Origin: Actinostola sp. cb2023
Taxonomy: Eukaryota > Cnidaria > Anthozoa > Actiniaria > Actinostolidae
Direction of reading: 5' to 3'
Assembly (NCBI GenBank): GCA_033675265.1
Contig: JAUJYZ010000249.1
Location: 47,298 to 111,297 of the forward strand
Length of the DNA: 64,000 nt
Positions 1 through 11,395 of this stretch are shown here, one piece after another (the first letter of the stretch is position 1; every line of letters starts with the position of its first letter). The notes below the pieces were generated by a model. The model was not told the DNA's origin, made no database searches, and was given only the letters and a program-made list of their open reading frames with translations. The position numbers were made by a program, and so were the translations under genes.

Positions 1-830
1 GATACAACTAACGTAACAGAGTGACGCTCAAAACTTTGAAGAATAACATAATATTAGAACACTGTATCACGCCCAGCTACCACCATCCCTTGGGTAGTCA
101 TGATAAATAAGGGAGCCAAAAAGAAAACGATAAAGAGCCTTATGTAAGGATTAGCCTCATAATTGTTATGATGAAGCAAAAGGACCCACCCAAGGGATGG
201 CAGCCTGAGCGTCAGTAATCCGACTAGGGTATTAGACACCCTTTCAGGCTACCATAGGCAATGGAAATATATTGAAAACAAACCAAAACTGACCAACGGT
301 CGATGAGAGATCCACTAAATTGGGTTAAAGCAAACGGAACTAATAAAACATATACAAGGTCAGATACAATTGGGATGAACAATGAGTTCGCAAAAAATAA
401 ATAAATAAATAAATAATAGAAAAATAATAGAAAAACTATAAAAAAAATAAATAAATAAAAATAATAATATAAATAAATAAATAAAGGACTGATTGATTGA
501 AGGAAAAGAATGCAATAAAGCCGCAATCAACGATACTATTGTAAAAGGGACAATGAATGATCGAGGGCGGTGCCATGAAACAAACATATTGCCATAGTAC
601 ACTGCCGTAAAGAAACAAACGAGTTTCTGAATAATCTAGAACTAGAAATGGTATGACAACCAACGTAACAGGGGGAACTAGAAGCTTCGACGCATAATAG
701 AGCTACTCAGCATGCAAATATATAAAACGAATTGACGGGGAGTGAGAGGAGGCAATAAATAGTTTCCACAAATCTCGTCTTCTTATGCAGAACAATGGCT
801 GCTGAGCCCAGTCATGCAGGACCGGAAAAT
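1..830. repeat. Degenerate interspersed repeat, first copy of a duplicated block
   Basis: No gene is supported. The stretch from about 481 to 667 (AT-rich ATAAATA run, then a segment containing GACTGATTGATTGAAGG) recurs at about 1784-1967 with few changes, so this is one of two direct copies of a roughly 190-bp block. The open frames on the - strand here are low-complexity Phe/Tyr/Leu translations of the ATAAATA run and do not look like protein. Confidence 0.6.
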
Positions 831-1984
831 GAACTCAAAACTGAAAGTATGCATGGACAAGTTAAATCATTAAACCAGAAATTTGAGCAAATATAACGTC
901 TTCTCCTACCACTGTCTAGTACTGGCTGCTCATCCTTCGGGGAAAATTAACTGCCTAACATACAAAATCAATCATTTATGGGAAAATAGATCGTCTTCTC
1001 AGACCACTGGCTCCTCAGCCCTCGGAGAAATCTGATTAACTCAGAAGAGTATGCATGGACAATTCAATTAATAAAACAGGAAACAATGTAAATATATCAA
1101 TGACAACAGGTGCAATAACGAAGGGTTTCTGGATAGGGGGGCTTGTAGGGACAGGCCTCAGTCAATGGACGCAATATGCAAGTAATGACAAAAGAATGAA
1201 GCGATTTAAATACATTACAGTTATGAACTCTTGTCAAAATAAACACAAAATCAACAAGTGCAGCAAGTGCAGCAAGCTAAACTTGACTTTCCAAAAATAC
1301 TAATCGGCAATAACATGCTAAACTGGGGTATACGTATGGAACAGATTCGTGCAATATACGTTGACTGAAGATGAATAAACGGACAAGATAACAAATAATC
1401 AGGGAAACAAATTAAATAAAGGACCTGGACTTAAATTCACGGTTCAAGGACGTACAAACAATGGGAGCTTACAAAAAGCACAGCAAATGAAATACGGCCA
1501 ACAAAGATCATTCCCGGCCAACAAATAAGAGGGAGTGGCATTCATTAAAACCGAGCTACCAAGCGAATAACTGACACTAAAAACAATGGTAGGAAATAAA
1601 ATGAGTATAGGAGCGTAAAGAGCACGGCTAATATATGCAAAAACACTAGCAAACTATGAATATGCGCGGCATAACAAAAACACACGAAATAGAGCCTAAT
1701 GAAAGAAAAGTTGGCTATAAGGAAAACTGATAAATACTGCGAGTTCGCAAAATAAAATAAAATAAATAAGAGTAAATAAAAATAAAGGACTGATCGATTG
1801 AAGGAGAAGAATGCAATAAAGCCGCAATACACGATACTATTGTAAAAGGGACAATGAATGAGGGCGGTGCCATGAAACAAACATATTGCCACAGTACACT
1901 GCCGTAAAGAAACAAACGAGTTTCTGAATAATTTAGAACTAGAAATGGTATACAACCAACGTAACAAAAATAAGTCGTAAAAAA
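831..1984. repeat. Degenerate copies of the downstream minisatellite and second copy of the duplicated block
   Basis: Positions 890-1060 hold diverged versions of the sequence that is tandem at 1985-2690 (TCAGACCACTGGC, CAGCCCTCGG, GTATGCATGGACAA). Positions 1784-1967 are the second copy of the block at 481-667. Between them (about 1070-1780) I see no recognisable gene; the open frames are short and lack family resemblance. Confidence 0.5.
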
Positions 1985-2690
1985 AATAATAAATAAATCG
2001 TCTACTCAGACCACTGGCTTCTCAGCCCTCGGGGAAATTGACTCATAAGAGTATACATGGACAGACAATTCACTATTAAAACGGGGATTTGGGCAAATAA
2101 ATCGTCTGCTCAGACCACTGGCTTCTCAGCCCTCTGGAAAATTAACTCAAAAGAGTATACATGGACAAACAATTCACCATTAAATGACTGGGATTTGGGG
2201 CAAATAAATCATCTGCTCAGACCACTGGCTTCTCAGCCCTCGGGGAAATTGACTCATAAGAGGCAAATAAATCGTCTGCTCAGACCACTGGCTTCTCAGC
2301 CCTCGGGGAAATTGACTCATAAGAGGCAAATAAATCGTCTGCTCAGACCACTGGCTTCTCAGCCCTCGGGGAAATTGACTCATCAGAGTATACATGGACA
2401 GACAAATCACTATTAAAACTGGGATTTGGGCAAATAAATCGTCTGCTCAGACCACTGGCTTCTCAGCTCTCGGGGAAATTGACTCATAAGAGGCAAATAA
2501 ATCGTCTGCTCAGACCACTGGCTTCTCAGCCCTCGGGGAAATTGACTCATAAGAGGCAAATAAATCGTCTGCTCAGACCACTGGCTTCTCAGCGCTCGGG
2601 GAAATTGACTCATAAGAGGTAAATAAATCGTTTGCTCAGACCACTGGCTTCTCAGCCCTCGGGGAAAGCACAAAAATGGGCAGGGGAACA
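1985..2690. repeat. 63-bp minisatellite
   Basis: Tandem units of 63 bp, for example successive units starting near 2264 and 2327, each containing CGTCTGCTCAGACCACTGGC and CAGCCCTCGGGGAAATTGAC. Because 63 is a multiple of three, both strands stay open and give repeated 21-residue peptides; this comes from the period and is not evidence of coding. Some units carry an extra segment with GTATACATGGACA, as in the older copies upstream. Confidence 0.85.
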
Positions 2691-3269
2691 ATATCGTCTA
2701 CTCAGACCTAAGCGTTCAGCATAAACGGGGTCGGAAAGGTTACGCGGGAACCGAAGGGAAGAGCTCGTTAGGGCATAACATTGTCTTCTCAGACCTCAAT
2801 TACTATCAATATATACTGGGGCATAGGTGTCTACACAGACCTAAATTATTACACCGATACAGGAGCATATTATTGTCTTCGTAGACCTCAATCACAACCG
2901 AAACAGGCCGGGGCATATAGTTTTAGTCGCCGATACATTATAAAATTAGGGAAGGAACCGAGGAAGCAACGTTCTGTGAGCAAATAAAAATTCACTAGGA
3001 GTTAAAACGGCAACAAAACCGGGTGAGCGAGAGGACGGGAAGGTTGACGACAATATTGAACGAACAGGACGAGGGAAGGGATTCTAAGACCTCTAAAAGA
3101 AACATGAGCGGGATGGGAAAGGGTTCACATAGCAAGTTACCTATAACTGGGGAGCAGGGCCTTCAAGAATTACCAAAACTTAAGCCTACAACACGTTGAT
3201 AGGAACTTGTTCTTGCTCAGCCATGACGATGTGCACTGAAGGCTAGTTACTTGAATTGGGCAGAGTTGA
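2691..3269. repeat. Degenerate repeat tail, no gene seen
   Basis: Several diverged copies of a motif of the type CTTCTCAGACCTCAATTAC occur between 2775 and 2930. The remainder up to 3270 shows nothing I can assign. Confidence 0.35.
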
Positions 3270-5008
3270 TTAGTGGGCGTTCCTTATATACTCGCTCTGC
3301 AAGGGACTGGTGCGAATAGCGTGACGAGGGAGACTATGTATATATGTGTCGGTGAGCATAGATAAAAATCTCCGAATCGTACTTCCGTAGCATGTACTTG
3401 GAACGTCCAGTTGAGGTTCATATTCATGGTCAGACGGTTCTGATAACGTCTTTGGTTTCTTCGTTATCGCAGAGGAAAGTTGAACTTCGTATCTTTTAAA
3501 CATCCAATTGATTCAGACTACGGTATGATGTGACAAAGCTCGACCAATCTGCTGTCTCTGCCTATACATTGAAAGATCTTGTTCGATTTATCTCGAAATC
3601 AGAAAGGAATTATCGATTAAAAATCAAAAGCTGCTTCTGTTAGATTTAAAATGTGACCTCAAGTGACCTCAAATACGTTTAAAGACGTACGACAGCGTAC
3701 CTTCAAGAGTCGGAGATCTTTATCTATGAGTCACCGACACAAATATTCTCCCTTGTCACTGAGCGTCTTCTTCTGTAATAGATCCCTAAAATCTAAGGAC
3801 GTTTTGATTTCGATTGTATTTTTGCCGTTCACTGACGTCCTTTATTGAGCGTGGAAATTCTGTTCTAACAAGGATCACACAACTGTAATCGAACTGAATT
3901 TTTCAAACGTGGAATAAAATAAACATCCATCGTGAGTTACTGAAAATATTAAACTCGACTGGCTCGATTGTTTGCATGACTTCTGTACATATAGCTTTCT
4001 GTCAATAGATGTAGTTACATCGCTGGTCGTGAGTTTAATTATAATTACTCAAGGACATACGACTGGAATGTACACGTACTATTACAATTAGCAACAAACA
4101 TGGTTTTTGAGTTCATTTCATTTACTTTTCAGTCTCGACTGGCTCAATTAGCAACAAACATGACAACATACAAGCATCAAGAGTTCCAGACTTCCGGTGT
4201 TATTACAAAGGAAAAGTGAGCACCAATTCTAGACACAGGGAGCCCAAGCTATGTTTTTGCTCACTTGGTGCTCACTTTTCCTTTGTAATAATCTCACAAT
4301 GCATTGCGCGCGTACCGGAAGTCTGGAACTCTTGATGCTTGTATAGCGAGGTCTTGATACTTTTTGAGTTCATTTCATTTGCTTTTCAATTCATTTTTTG
4401 ATGAGTTCGTGTTCGTGGAACGACGTCGTACAACAGCCGATAAAACACGGGCTTTAAACACGCTCATTTCACAGACAAAAGCATACGCCGATTCGTGTGG
4501 GCCCACTCTGAAAGATGTCGTTTCATTTATAACAACAAGGACATAACTGTACACGTACTATTACAATTAGCAACAAACATGGCATAGCGAGGTCATGATA
4601 GTTTTTGAGTTCATTTCATTTGCTTTTCAGTCTCGACTGGCCTGACTGTTTGCATGACTTCTGTACAAATACATATAGCTTTCTGTCAATAGATGTAGTT
4701 ACATCGCTGGTCGTGAGTTGATTATCATAACTAGAATCCTGACCTTTCAATATCTTGAAGATCTCAAACTGCTTTCAAATAATCTAAGATTAAATATCTA
4801 CTTGAGTCCTGTGTGTCGTTTGTTTAGCGATTAGAGCGGTTTTCCGCGAATTCAGGGACCGGAGAGTAGCTTCCTCCCTTATCTGCTGAGTTATCTTGAA
4901 ACTCGATAGATCAAATACTTGGCATTTTGTGTCCGACGAAAAAAAAAAAAAAAGAAAAAAAAGAAAGTGTATTTTCTAACTCGGGCTTCCTCCGGAAGTG
5001 CCCGAGTA
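3270..5008. repeat. Composite interspersed repeat, copy 1
   Basis: Much of this block recurs in 5571-7304. Shared pieces include the segment with GACGTTTAAAGACGTAC-like sequence near 3670, the roughly 190-bp segment with TGTTTGCATGACTTCTGTAC (near 3970 and 4650), and a right end consisting of an A-rich stretch followed by a palindromic hairpin, CTCGGGCTTCC...GCCCGAG, at about 4982-5008. No credible protein is encoded. The TTTGAGTTCATTTCATTTGC segment repeats at 4110, 4365 and 4608. Confidence 0.6.
4171..4341. mobile_element. 171-bp MITE with TA target duplication
   Basis: The ends are inverted copies of CAAGCATCAAGAGTTCCAGA and a following CTTCCGGT. A second inner inverted pair (AAAGGAAAAGTGAGCACCA and its complement) makes the element strongly foldback. 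It is bordered by TA on both sides (4169-4170, 4342-4343). Related copies of the host repeat at about 4580, 6435 and 6670 read CATGRCATAGCGAGG without the insert, which marks the insertion point. A TA duplication fits a Tc1/mariner-type MITE; that assignment is inference. Confidence 0.75.
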
Positions 5009-5570
5009 ATTAACGATTTGCCGTATTAAACCAGTGGGTAAAACTACTAAAGTATCATTGTTGAGCGTTGCAATGTTCTTCATGGCGTCGTATTGCTTCG
5101 TTTAAGATGAAAGCTTTCTTCCTTCTTGAGGGCAAACAGCTCCATCGCGATCGAGAGAGTCCGCTATATTGTTTCCGGTAAGTCTCTTTTATGCGCATGT
5201 CAAAAAATACCCAGATTCTGGGTTCCGGTCATTGGAATTTCTTTCGTCGAGCATGCGCAGTAAGAAATAACGGCTCTGGGGACGAGATTGTAAGCAATCT
5301 CGTCCCCAGAGCCTGCGTTACTTTCGGCCAGCGGCGAAGAACGTAGGCTCTGGCATAATCCATTTTTGAGACAATTTGATTGGCTATTCCATTTTAAGAA
5401 ACTACGCACGCGCAAAATTCCGGAAATGAAATATATCCAATGAAACTTGAGTTGTCAAAACAACCCGGTGTCCCAACTTCCGTTCAAAACAAAAATTAAC
5501 ATTTTTCAACGGTTTCATTCAAAGTAGTCGATCGTATTCTTTAAAACAAGACGCTCAATGAGCGTACACT
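5009..5570. other. Intergenic, contains a perfect long-stem hairpin
   Basis: No gene seen. Positions 5272-5313 form a perfect hairpin: GGCTCTGGGGACGAGATTG, a 4-nt loop (TAAG), and the exact complement, a 19-bp stem. This could be two head-to-head transposon ends, a small MITE, or a structured RNA; the sequence alone does not decide. Confidence 0.5.
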
Positions 5571-7304
5571 CGGGCTTATGACAAGGACAATGTCAGTTGC
5601 GTGAGGAGAGACCTGACAATGACTGACAGTTGCGTGACGAGGGAGACTATGTATATATGTGTCGAGTTCATTTGATTTGCTTTTGACTTTGAGTTCATTT
5701 GATTACCTTTTCACTTTGAGTTCAATTGATTTGCTTTTGATGAGTTCGTGTAAAGGCCCTGTCGAAAACGCTCAACATCTTTTAGAGTTGGCCCACACGA
5801 ATCGGCGTATGCGTTTGTATGTGAGAGCGTATTTAAGAGGAACTGATGGATGGCTTGCCTTGGATACAACATAATTTCTCTTCTGCACAGGTCAACTGCT
5901 TCTTTCACTTCTAGTCGTCGAAGACCATCACTTAGCACTATCTCAGTATCTGCCCTGAGCGAAGAATACTTCGGATTTAGTTCGATAGGCGTTCGGAAAA
6001 TATTCGACCCGTTTGTGGCGCCATTAATATGCAACCTCAAGTGACCTCAAGTACATTTAAAGACGTACCATATACGTACCTCGAACAGTCGGAGATCTTT
6101 ATCGATGCTCATCGACACAAATAATCTCTCTCGTCACGCAAAGCGAGATTAGCTCTCTAGCTTCAGATCCCGAAAACGATCTCGATTTACGAACATTGAC
6201 CTTGTAGTTTTGAAGTACGATTTTTACGATTCCTTTTCCTTCTGAATTTTTCAAACGTGGAATAAAATAAACATCCATCATGAGTTACTGAAAATAACTC
6301 GACTGGCTCGACTGTTTGCATGACTTCTGTACATATAGCTTTCTGTCAATAGATGTAGTTATACATCGTTGGTCGTGAGTTTAATTATAAATACTCAAGG
6401 ACATAACTGTACACGTACTATTACAATTAGCAACAAACATGGCATAGCGAGGTCATGATAGTTTTTGAGTTCATTTCATTTGCTTTTCAGTCTCGACTGG
6501 CTCGACTGTTTGCATGACTTCTGTACATATAGCTTTCCATAATAGATGTAGTTACATCGCTGGTCGTAAGTTCAATTATAAATACTCAAGGACAGAACTG
6601 TACACGTACTATTACAATTAGCAACAAAAGGCCTACTCTGGGGTCAGTCCAATGTCGCCTAATAACAAACATGACATAGCGAGGTCATGATAGTTTTTGA
6701 GTTCATTTCATTTGCTTTTCAGTTCATTTTTTGATGAGTTCGAGTTCGTGGAACGAAGTCGTAGAACAGCCCTTTCGAAAACGCTCGAGGAAGATTTAGA
6801 GTATGCGTATCTGGTATGTAGTACGCGTATGCGTTTCGATGGCTTGCTTTTCAGTCTCGACTGTTTGCATGACTTCTGTACATATAGCTTTCTGTCAATA
6901 GATGTACGTAGTTACATCGCTGGTCGTGAGTTCAATTATAAATACTCAAGGACAGAACTGTACACGTACTATTACAATTAGCAACAAAAGGCCTACTCTG
7001 GGGTCCAATGTTGCCTAATAACAAACATGACATAGCGAACTAGAATCCTGACCTTTCGATAGCTTCAAGATCTACAGATGCTTTCAAAACTAAGATTCAA
7101 ATCTACTTGAGTCCTGTGTGTCGTTTGTTTTCCCTTATCTGCTTCAGGAGTAATCTTGAAACTCGATACGATCAAATACTTCGCATTCTTTCTTCATTCT
7201 TCGCATTTTTTCTTCATTCCATGACCATGAAAAAAATAAAAATAAAAAGAATAATAAAAAGAAAGTCCATTTTATAACTCGGGCTTCTTTCGGAAGGGCC
7301 CGAG
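5571..7304. repeat. Composite interspersed repeat, copy 2
   Basis: This is the second copy of the family at 3270-5008. It starts near CTCGGGCTTATGACAAGG and ends with an A-rich run and the hairpin CTCGGGCTTCTTTCGGAAGG...CCCGAG at about 7278-7304. The 190-bp sub-repeat with TGTTTGCATGACTTCTGTAC occurs three times (near 6310, 6505, 6860). A short segment, AAAGGCCTACTCTGGGGTC, is repeated near 6625 and 6987. No protein is supported. Confidence 0.6.
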
Positions 7305-7476
7305 TAAATATAATTTATAATATCTAGTTGTTTTTTTTAATATTTTTTATTTTTAAATAATAATATCTAGGTATAATAAGCCTATATGTGCAATTCGAGG
7401 CTGTTGTGTTAAAATTATTCCAAAGTCGCATAAGGTCATTTTCCACCAAGGTCTTCAATAATTATTTGTTTTTCAG

Positions 7477-8485
7477 GTACTTTACATTCATCACTGGATG
7501 CAAGAATCCCAAGGCTTGTACTATCCTACTAAGAGGAGCCAGCAAGGACATCCTGCATGAGGTGAGCTTACAGTAGCGACACAAGCAGAATCACAATAGG
7601 CATTATGAAGCAAAATAGGCATTATGTCACTGTGAAAATGGGTTGGACGTCAAAATAAACACAAGTACAAGAGGCCTTATGTCACTGTGAAAATGGGCCT
7701 GACACAAGCATAAGCACAAGTACAAAAGGTCGTATATCACTATGAAAATGGGCCTGCTTGCATCAGCCAGACTTTATACGATTTTAGTTCCTTTATCTCT
7801 GAATAGGCTCCAGCGCATCCATTTTTTAAACACTGTTTTTTTTAAACTATTGTTGCAACACTATTGTGATAACCTCGTGAGTGACTACGTTGCCTGGCAA
7901 CAAGGATGGTTGGCTTACAAGAGGTTCCTTTGTCTTTCCTCTCAGGTTGAGAGAAACCTCCATGACGCCATGAATGTAGCCCGTAATGTGATTACAGACC
8001 CACGACTTGTTCCTGGTGGCGGGGCGTGTGAAATGGCTCTTGCACATGCATGTAAGGATCTTTAGCTAGCTTGTCTGTGTGACAATCAATGGTAGTCCAA
8101 CGCAAACACAGACAACTCCCAGACTTAACGTAACAATCCCTGGCTGTGACCGCCCTAAGTTACTAACTTCTCTCATGAGTGTAATCTGCGCAATAGCTGC
8201 AAAATTCCGCCACTACGTTATATTGCACTACGTTACATTACATTACGTTACAGCACACTACGTTACTTTATACTACCATTTACAATGTACATTACGTTTC
8301 ATTACACTACGTTACGTTACACTACGTTACATTACACTACGTTACACTACGCTATATTACACTACGTTACATTACACTACGTTACGTTACATTACTGTGG
8401 TTATTTCCAGGCATTGTCAGAAAAGTCCAAGTCAGTTGTTGGTGTACAACAGTGGCCGTACCGTGCTGTTGGTAAAGCATTGGAG
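7477..8485 (+). pseudogene. Fragment of a T-complex chaperonin gamma-subunit (CCT3-like) gene, three exons
   Basis: Three exon-like segments with AG/GT borders encode successive pieces of the CCT gamma subunit, a cytosolic ATP-dependent folding chaperonin. Exon a is 7477-7561 (YFTFITGCKNPKACTILLRG...), exon b 7946-8051 (contains VERNLHDAMN and LVPGGGACEMALAHA), exon c 8411-8485 (ALSEKSKSVVGVQQWPYRA...LE). These are consecutive in the family's second half. The preceding exons and the following conserved stretch (IPRTL..N in the family) were not found. Exon b ends in phase 1 while exon c reads in phase 0, so the standard junction breaks the frame unless a non-canonical donor is used. The intron before exon c contains a TTACACTACG tandem repeat. 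I read this as a partial, probably non-functional duplicate. Family recognition is confident; pseudogene status is inferred. Confidence 0.75.
8205..8398. repeat. Short tandem repeat based on ACTACGTTAC
   Basis: About 190 bp made of variants of the 10-15-bp motif ACTACGTTACATTAC, lying in the intron between CCT3-like exons b and c. The open reading here (Tyr/Thr/Leu/His) is an artefact of the repeat. Confidence 0.85.
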
Positions 8486-8593
8486 GTATATGATTTTACT
8501 AAGAATCATTTTTCTACTCACTGAGCTCAAAATTAAAATGTTGACAAAGCATATAACTTTCCATCCAAGCCCATCACTATATGGTGGCGGCAT

Positions 8594-8741
8594 TAGAGTG
8601 ATTGCAATAAACCCGTGAAATGAAAATTGAATGTTAGTGTGTAATAGTTTAATAAACACAAAAGAAAACAATGGAAAATACGGTCTACTAGTTTCTATTA
8701 GTCTACTAACTATTTCACGCGGGTTTATTGCAATCACTCTA
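8594..8741. mobile_element. 148-bp MITE-like inverted repeat
   Basis: The ends are inverted copies of TAGAGTGATTGCAATAAACC followed by CGTGAAAT on the left and CGCGTGAAAT-like sequence on the right arm. I could not find a clear target duplication. The end resembles that of the small inverted repeat at 22674-22833 (TAGAGTGCAAATATTATA), so the two may be related. Confidence 0.6.
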
Positions 8742-8967
8742 CTGTTTTGTACACCTTAAGCCTGGTTTCCATACTCGTTACGATCGCTATGATTGCTGGA
8801 TTCTTTTGTTTGGGGTGAATCGAAGCGTAGATTTATATGCAGAACAAAAGAATCCAGTACGCCAAGTGCAATACGCACGAAACACAAGACAACCTTTTTG
8901 AAATAGCTTGAGTGTATACATGTAGCACCAGCGTTTTAACTTGACCGTGATTGAACTTCTTGTTTAG

Positions 8968-9174
8968 GAAAAGTACACGTCAGCAGAGCACTTCAAACAC
9001 AAAGCAAAGGTAATACAAACGAAACAAGGCTTTATTTTTAAATGTTTTATCAGGCTAATATGTTTCCTATTGTTACTCTTTAGGAAGGGACAAGTGGCCG
9101 GCAAAGATAATGGAAGACGAGTGACTCGATCTATGTCACGATCGCCGAGAAAAGGCCCGAGAAAAGCCCTCTAA
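8968..9174 (+). CDS. Possible terminal exons of a gene, unidentified
   Basis: Two short exon-like segments have clear borders: 8968-9009 (after TTGTTTAG, before GTAATAC) and 9084 onward (after CTTTAG). Two readings are possible. In phase 0 they would extend the CCT3-like exon c with EKYTSAEHFKHKAK and stop soon after, at 9108-9110. In another phase the last exon gives a basic tail with RRVTRSMSRSPRKGPRKAL and a stop at 9172-9174. I do not recognise either tail. An AATAAA polyadenylation signal follows at 9335-9340, which supports a real 3' end. Conservation in a related genome would be needed to choose the reading. Confidence 0.3.
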   Translation, partial: EKYTSAEHFKHKAKVIQTKQGFIFKCFIRLICFLLLLFRKGQVAGKDNGRRVTRSMSRSPRKGPRKAL

Positions 9175-9334
9175 AGGAAGTCCTTCATTGTAAACATATT
9201 TTTTAAACAATATTTTATTTTAAATCAATACATATTTTTTGTTACTGTTATATAAAGGTTTAGAAACTTGAGGTACAATTCAACATCTTCAACAAACATA
9301 TTTTCAACATATTAGCTTTTATCGATGTGATTTC

Positions 9335-9340
9335 AATAAA
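9335..9340 (+). terminator. Polyadenylation signal AATAAA
   Basis: AATAAA about 160 bp downstream of the last possible stop of the preceding exons, within AT-rich sequence. It is consistent with the 3' end of a + strand transcript. Confidence 0.35.
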
Positions 9341-9396
9341 TGACGAAGTTGGGCAAGTTTTTTTGTGCGTCCTATTGTGCTTTAGTCTCCTAAAGC

Positions 9397-10425
9397 TAGC
9401 CTCCTTTGCAGACGTTGTGTAGCGCTTCCGGTTCCCGTCATTCCTCCACTACGTCTGCTAAGACTCGAACAACATTCCTTTCTATGAATTTGACCAATCA
9501 GAGAAAGCCCCACCAAAGCTTGTGGGTACGACCTTGACCTTGGCCGTCTTCCGCGAACAAGATGGCAATGGTGATGGTAAAAAACCGCCAAGCTACGCAG
9601 GCTAGCGATGGTGGACAGTACGTGAGCATATGGATGAATGTTAGAGAAAAGTAAGCCAAGTTCTTTGTATGAATAAGTCAGTCAATATTCATCAGAAAAA
9701 GCCCATAGATGCCATTGATAACTTTAGAAAAGAAAGACGTTTCTATAAATCTTCCCACTGGTTGACTGGTTCGGGAACATCGCTAGTAGTTTCAGGTCCC
9801 GTTTCAGGTTATACCTTTAATGTTTGATCTCGTATTAATATAACAATTAAAGTGAATCAAATCTAGTTTCAAGCGTTTATAGGTTTGCTGGCGGCGGCTT
9901 CGATTGTTGACGTGAATGTTATGGTTTTGACATGCAATTTGTCGACGTTTGACAGGTCTATTCTTAGCATTTTGGCATGGGAAACTACACGTTTAGAACT
10001 CATTTCATCTTTTATTAGTATTTTTACAGCCATCTTGAAACTTGAACCACTCTACTAAAAGCTGAAATAAAGTTCTAAGTTAGAAACGTGTAGTCGGCAA
10101 GGTCTCATTTAATCCATCAAGTCTTTCTAATATAGAGAATATCCAACAGACTTTTCTACCAAATATCCTTTAGGCTTGTACGGTTTTTCTTAGATTCCTC
10201 CTACTTGCATATATAGTGTCAAAATTTAAGACTTTCTTTGGCGTATTTTCTGTATTCACGCGACACATGTACAAACGTGGGAAAATGAAAAATTTACATA
10301 TCACCTAGCAATTTGATTGGTTGATAGAAAACAATGTAGAAAGGAATGTTGTTCGAGTGTTAGCAGACGTTAATGGAGGAATGACGGGAACCGGAAGCGC
10401 TACACAACGTCTGCAAAGGAGGCTA
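9397..10425. mobile_element. 1.03-kb non-autonomous DNA transposon with 8-bp target duplication
   Basis: The ends are inverted copies beginning TAGCCTCCTTTGCAGACG and extending through GCGCTTCCGGTTCCCGTCAT for about 90 bp with few mismatches. The bases on both sides are an exact 8-bp direct repeat, CCTAAAGC (9389-9396 and 10426-10433). The interior (about 9490-10320) shows no transposase. An 8-bp duplication fits the hAT class among others; superfamily is inference. Confidence 0.85.
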
Positions 10426-10621
10426 CCTAAAGCAGACCCGTGTCCAGGCTTCCGTTTTACTTCGCCAGACCACTAGGTCTGCTCAGATGAGCGATACATT
10501 CCATTCCAATTGTTTGACGCACCATTGAACTAGCCAATGAAATCACTCGTATTATCAGTGCCAAAACTGTTCCCACGGCCTTGAGTTATTTTTAGAGATA
10601 TCGTGTTGCAAAGCTCTAGCT

Positions 10622-11395
10622 TGGCGGCCGTCACCACCAAAACTACACATACGTCAAATGGACTAGCTATCGATGTCAAACGGAATAGCTTACCGTCAAA
10701 TGGACTAGCTATCGATGTCAAACGGAATAGCTTATTGCCAAACGGACTAGCTAGCGATGTCAAACGGAATAGCTTATCGCCAAACGGACTAGCTATCGAT
10801 GTCAAACGGAATAGCTTACCGTCAAACGGACTAGCTATCGATGTCAAACGGAATAGCTTATCGCCAAACGGACTAGCTATCGATGTCAAACGGAATAGCT
10901 TATTGCCAAACGAGCTAGCTATCGATGTCAAATAGAATAGCTTACCGTCAAACGGACTAGCTTATCGATTGGGCTAGCTATTGATGTCAAACGGACTAGC
11001 TTGTCGATTGGGCTAGCTATCGATGTCAAACGGACTAGCTTGTCGATTGGGCTAGCTATCGATGTCAAATAGAATAGCTTATCAAACGGACTAGCTTATC
11101 GATTGGGGCTAGCTATTGATATCAAACGGACTAGCTTATCGATTGGGCTAGCTATCGATGTCAAATAGAATAGCTTACCGTCAAACGGACTAGCTTGTCG
11201 ATTGGGCTAGCTATCGATGTCAAATAGAATAGCTTACCGTCAAACGGACTAGCTTGTCGATTGGGCTAGCTATCGATGTCAAACGGACTAGCCGATTGCA
11301 CAGCTAGTCTCCCGCAGTGCAGCCTACGTAGCCAGTGCAAAGGAAATTGAGGGGGGGGGGGGAGGGGGATGGGGGAGGGGGGAGGTGACCGGCCG
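10622..11395. repeat. Left TIR of element A with subterminal tandem repeats
   Basis: After the terminal GGCGGCCGTCACCACC the arm consists of 42-bp units (GTCAAACGGAATAGCTTATC plus GCCAAACGGACTAGCTATCG and AT), then 39-bp units with GTCGATTGGGCTAGCTATCG. It then leaves the array with CCGATTGCACAGCTAGTCTC and the G-rich tract at 11352-11390. The right arm holds the same blocks in reverse order and orientation. Repeated subterminal units of this kind commonly bind transposase. Confidence 0.85.

Noticed and set aside
1985..2690. Open frames on both strands encoding repeated 21-residue peptides
   Set aside because: The 63-bp period is a multiple of three, so frames stay open automatically; there is no start context, no domain and no codon signal.
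4982..5008. Helitron 3' terminus (hairpin plus CTRR)
   Set aside because: A hairpin is present, but the following bases are TAAT rather than CTRR and no TC 5' end or Rep/helicase was seen; similarity to the TTA-flanked element at 29388 is a better explanation.
5272..5313. Rho-independent terminator
   Set aside because: The stem is perfect, but no U-tract follows and the genome is clearly eukaryotic.
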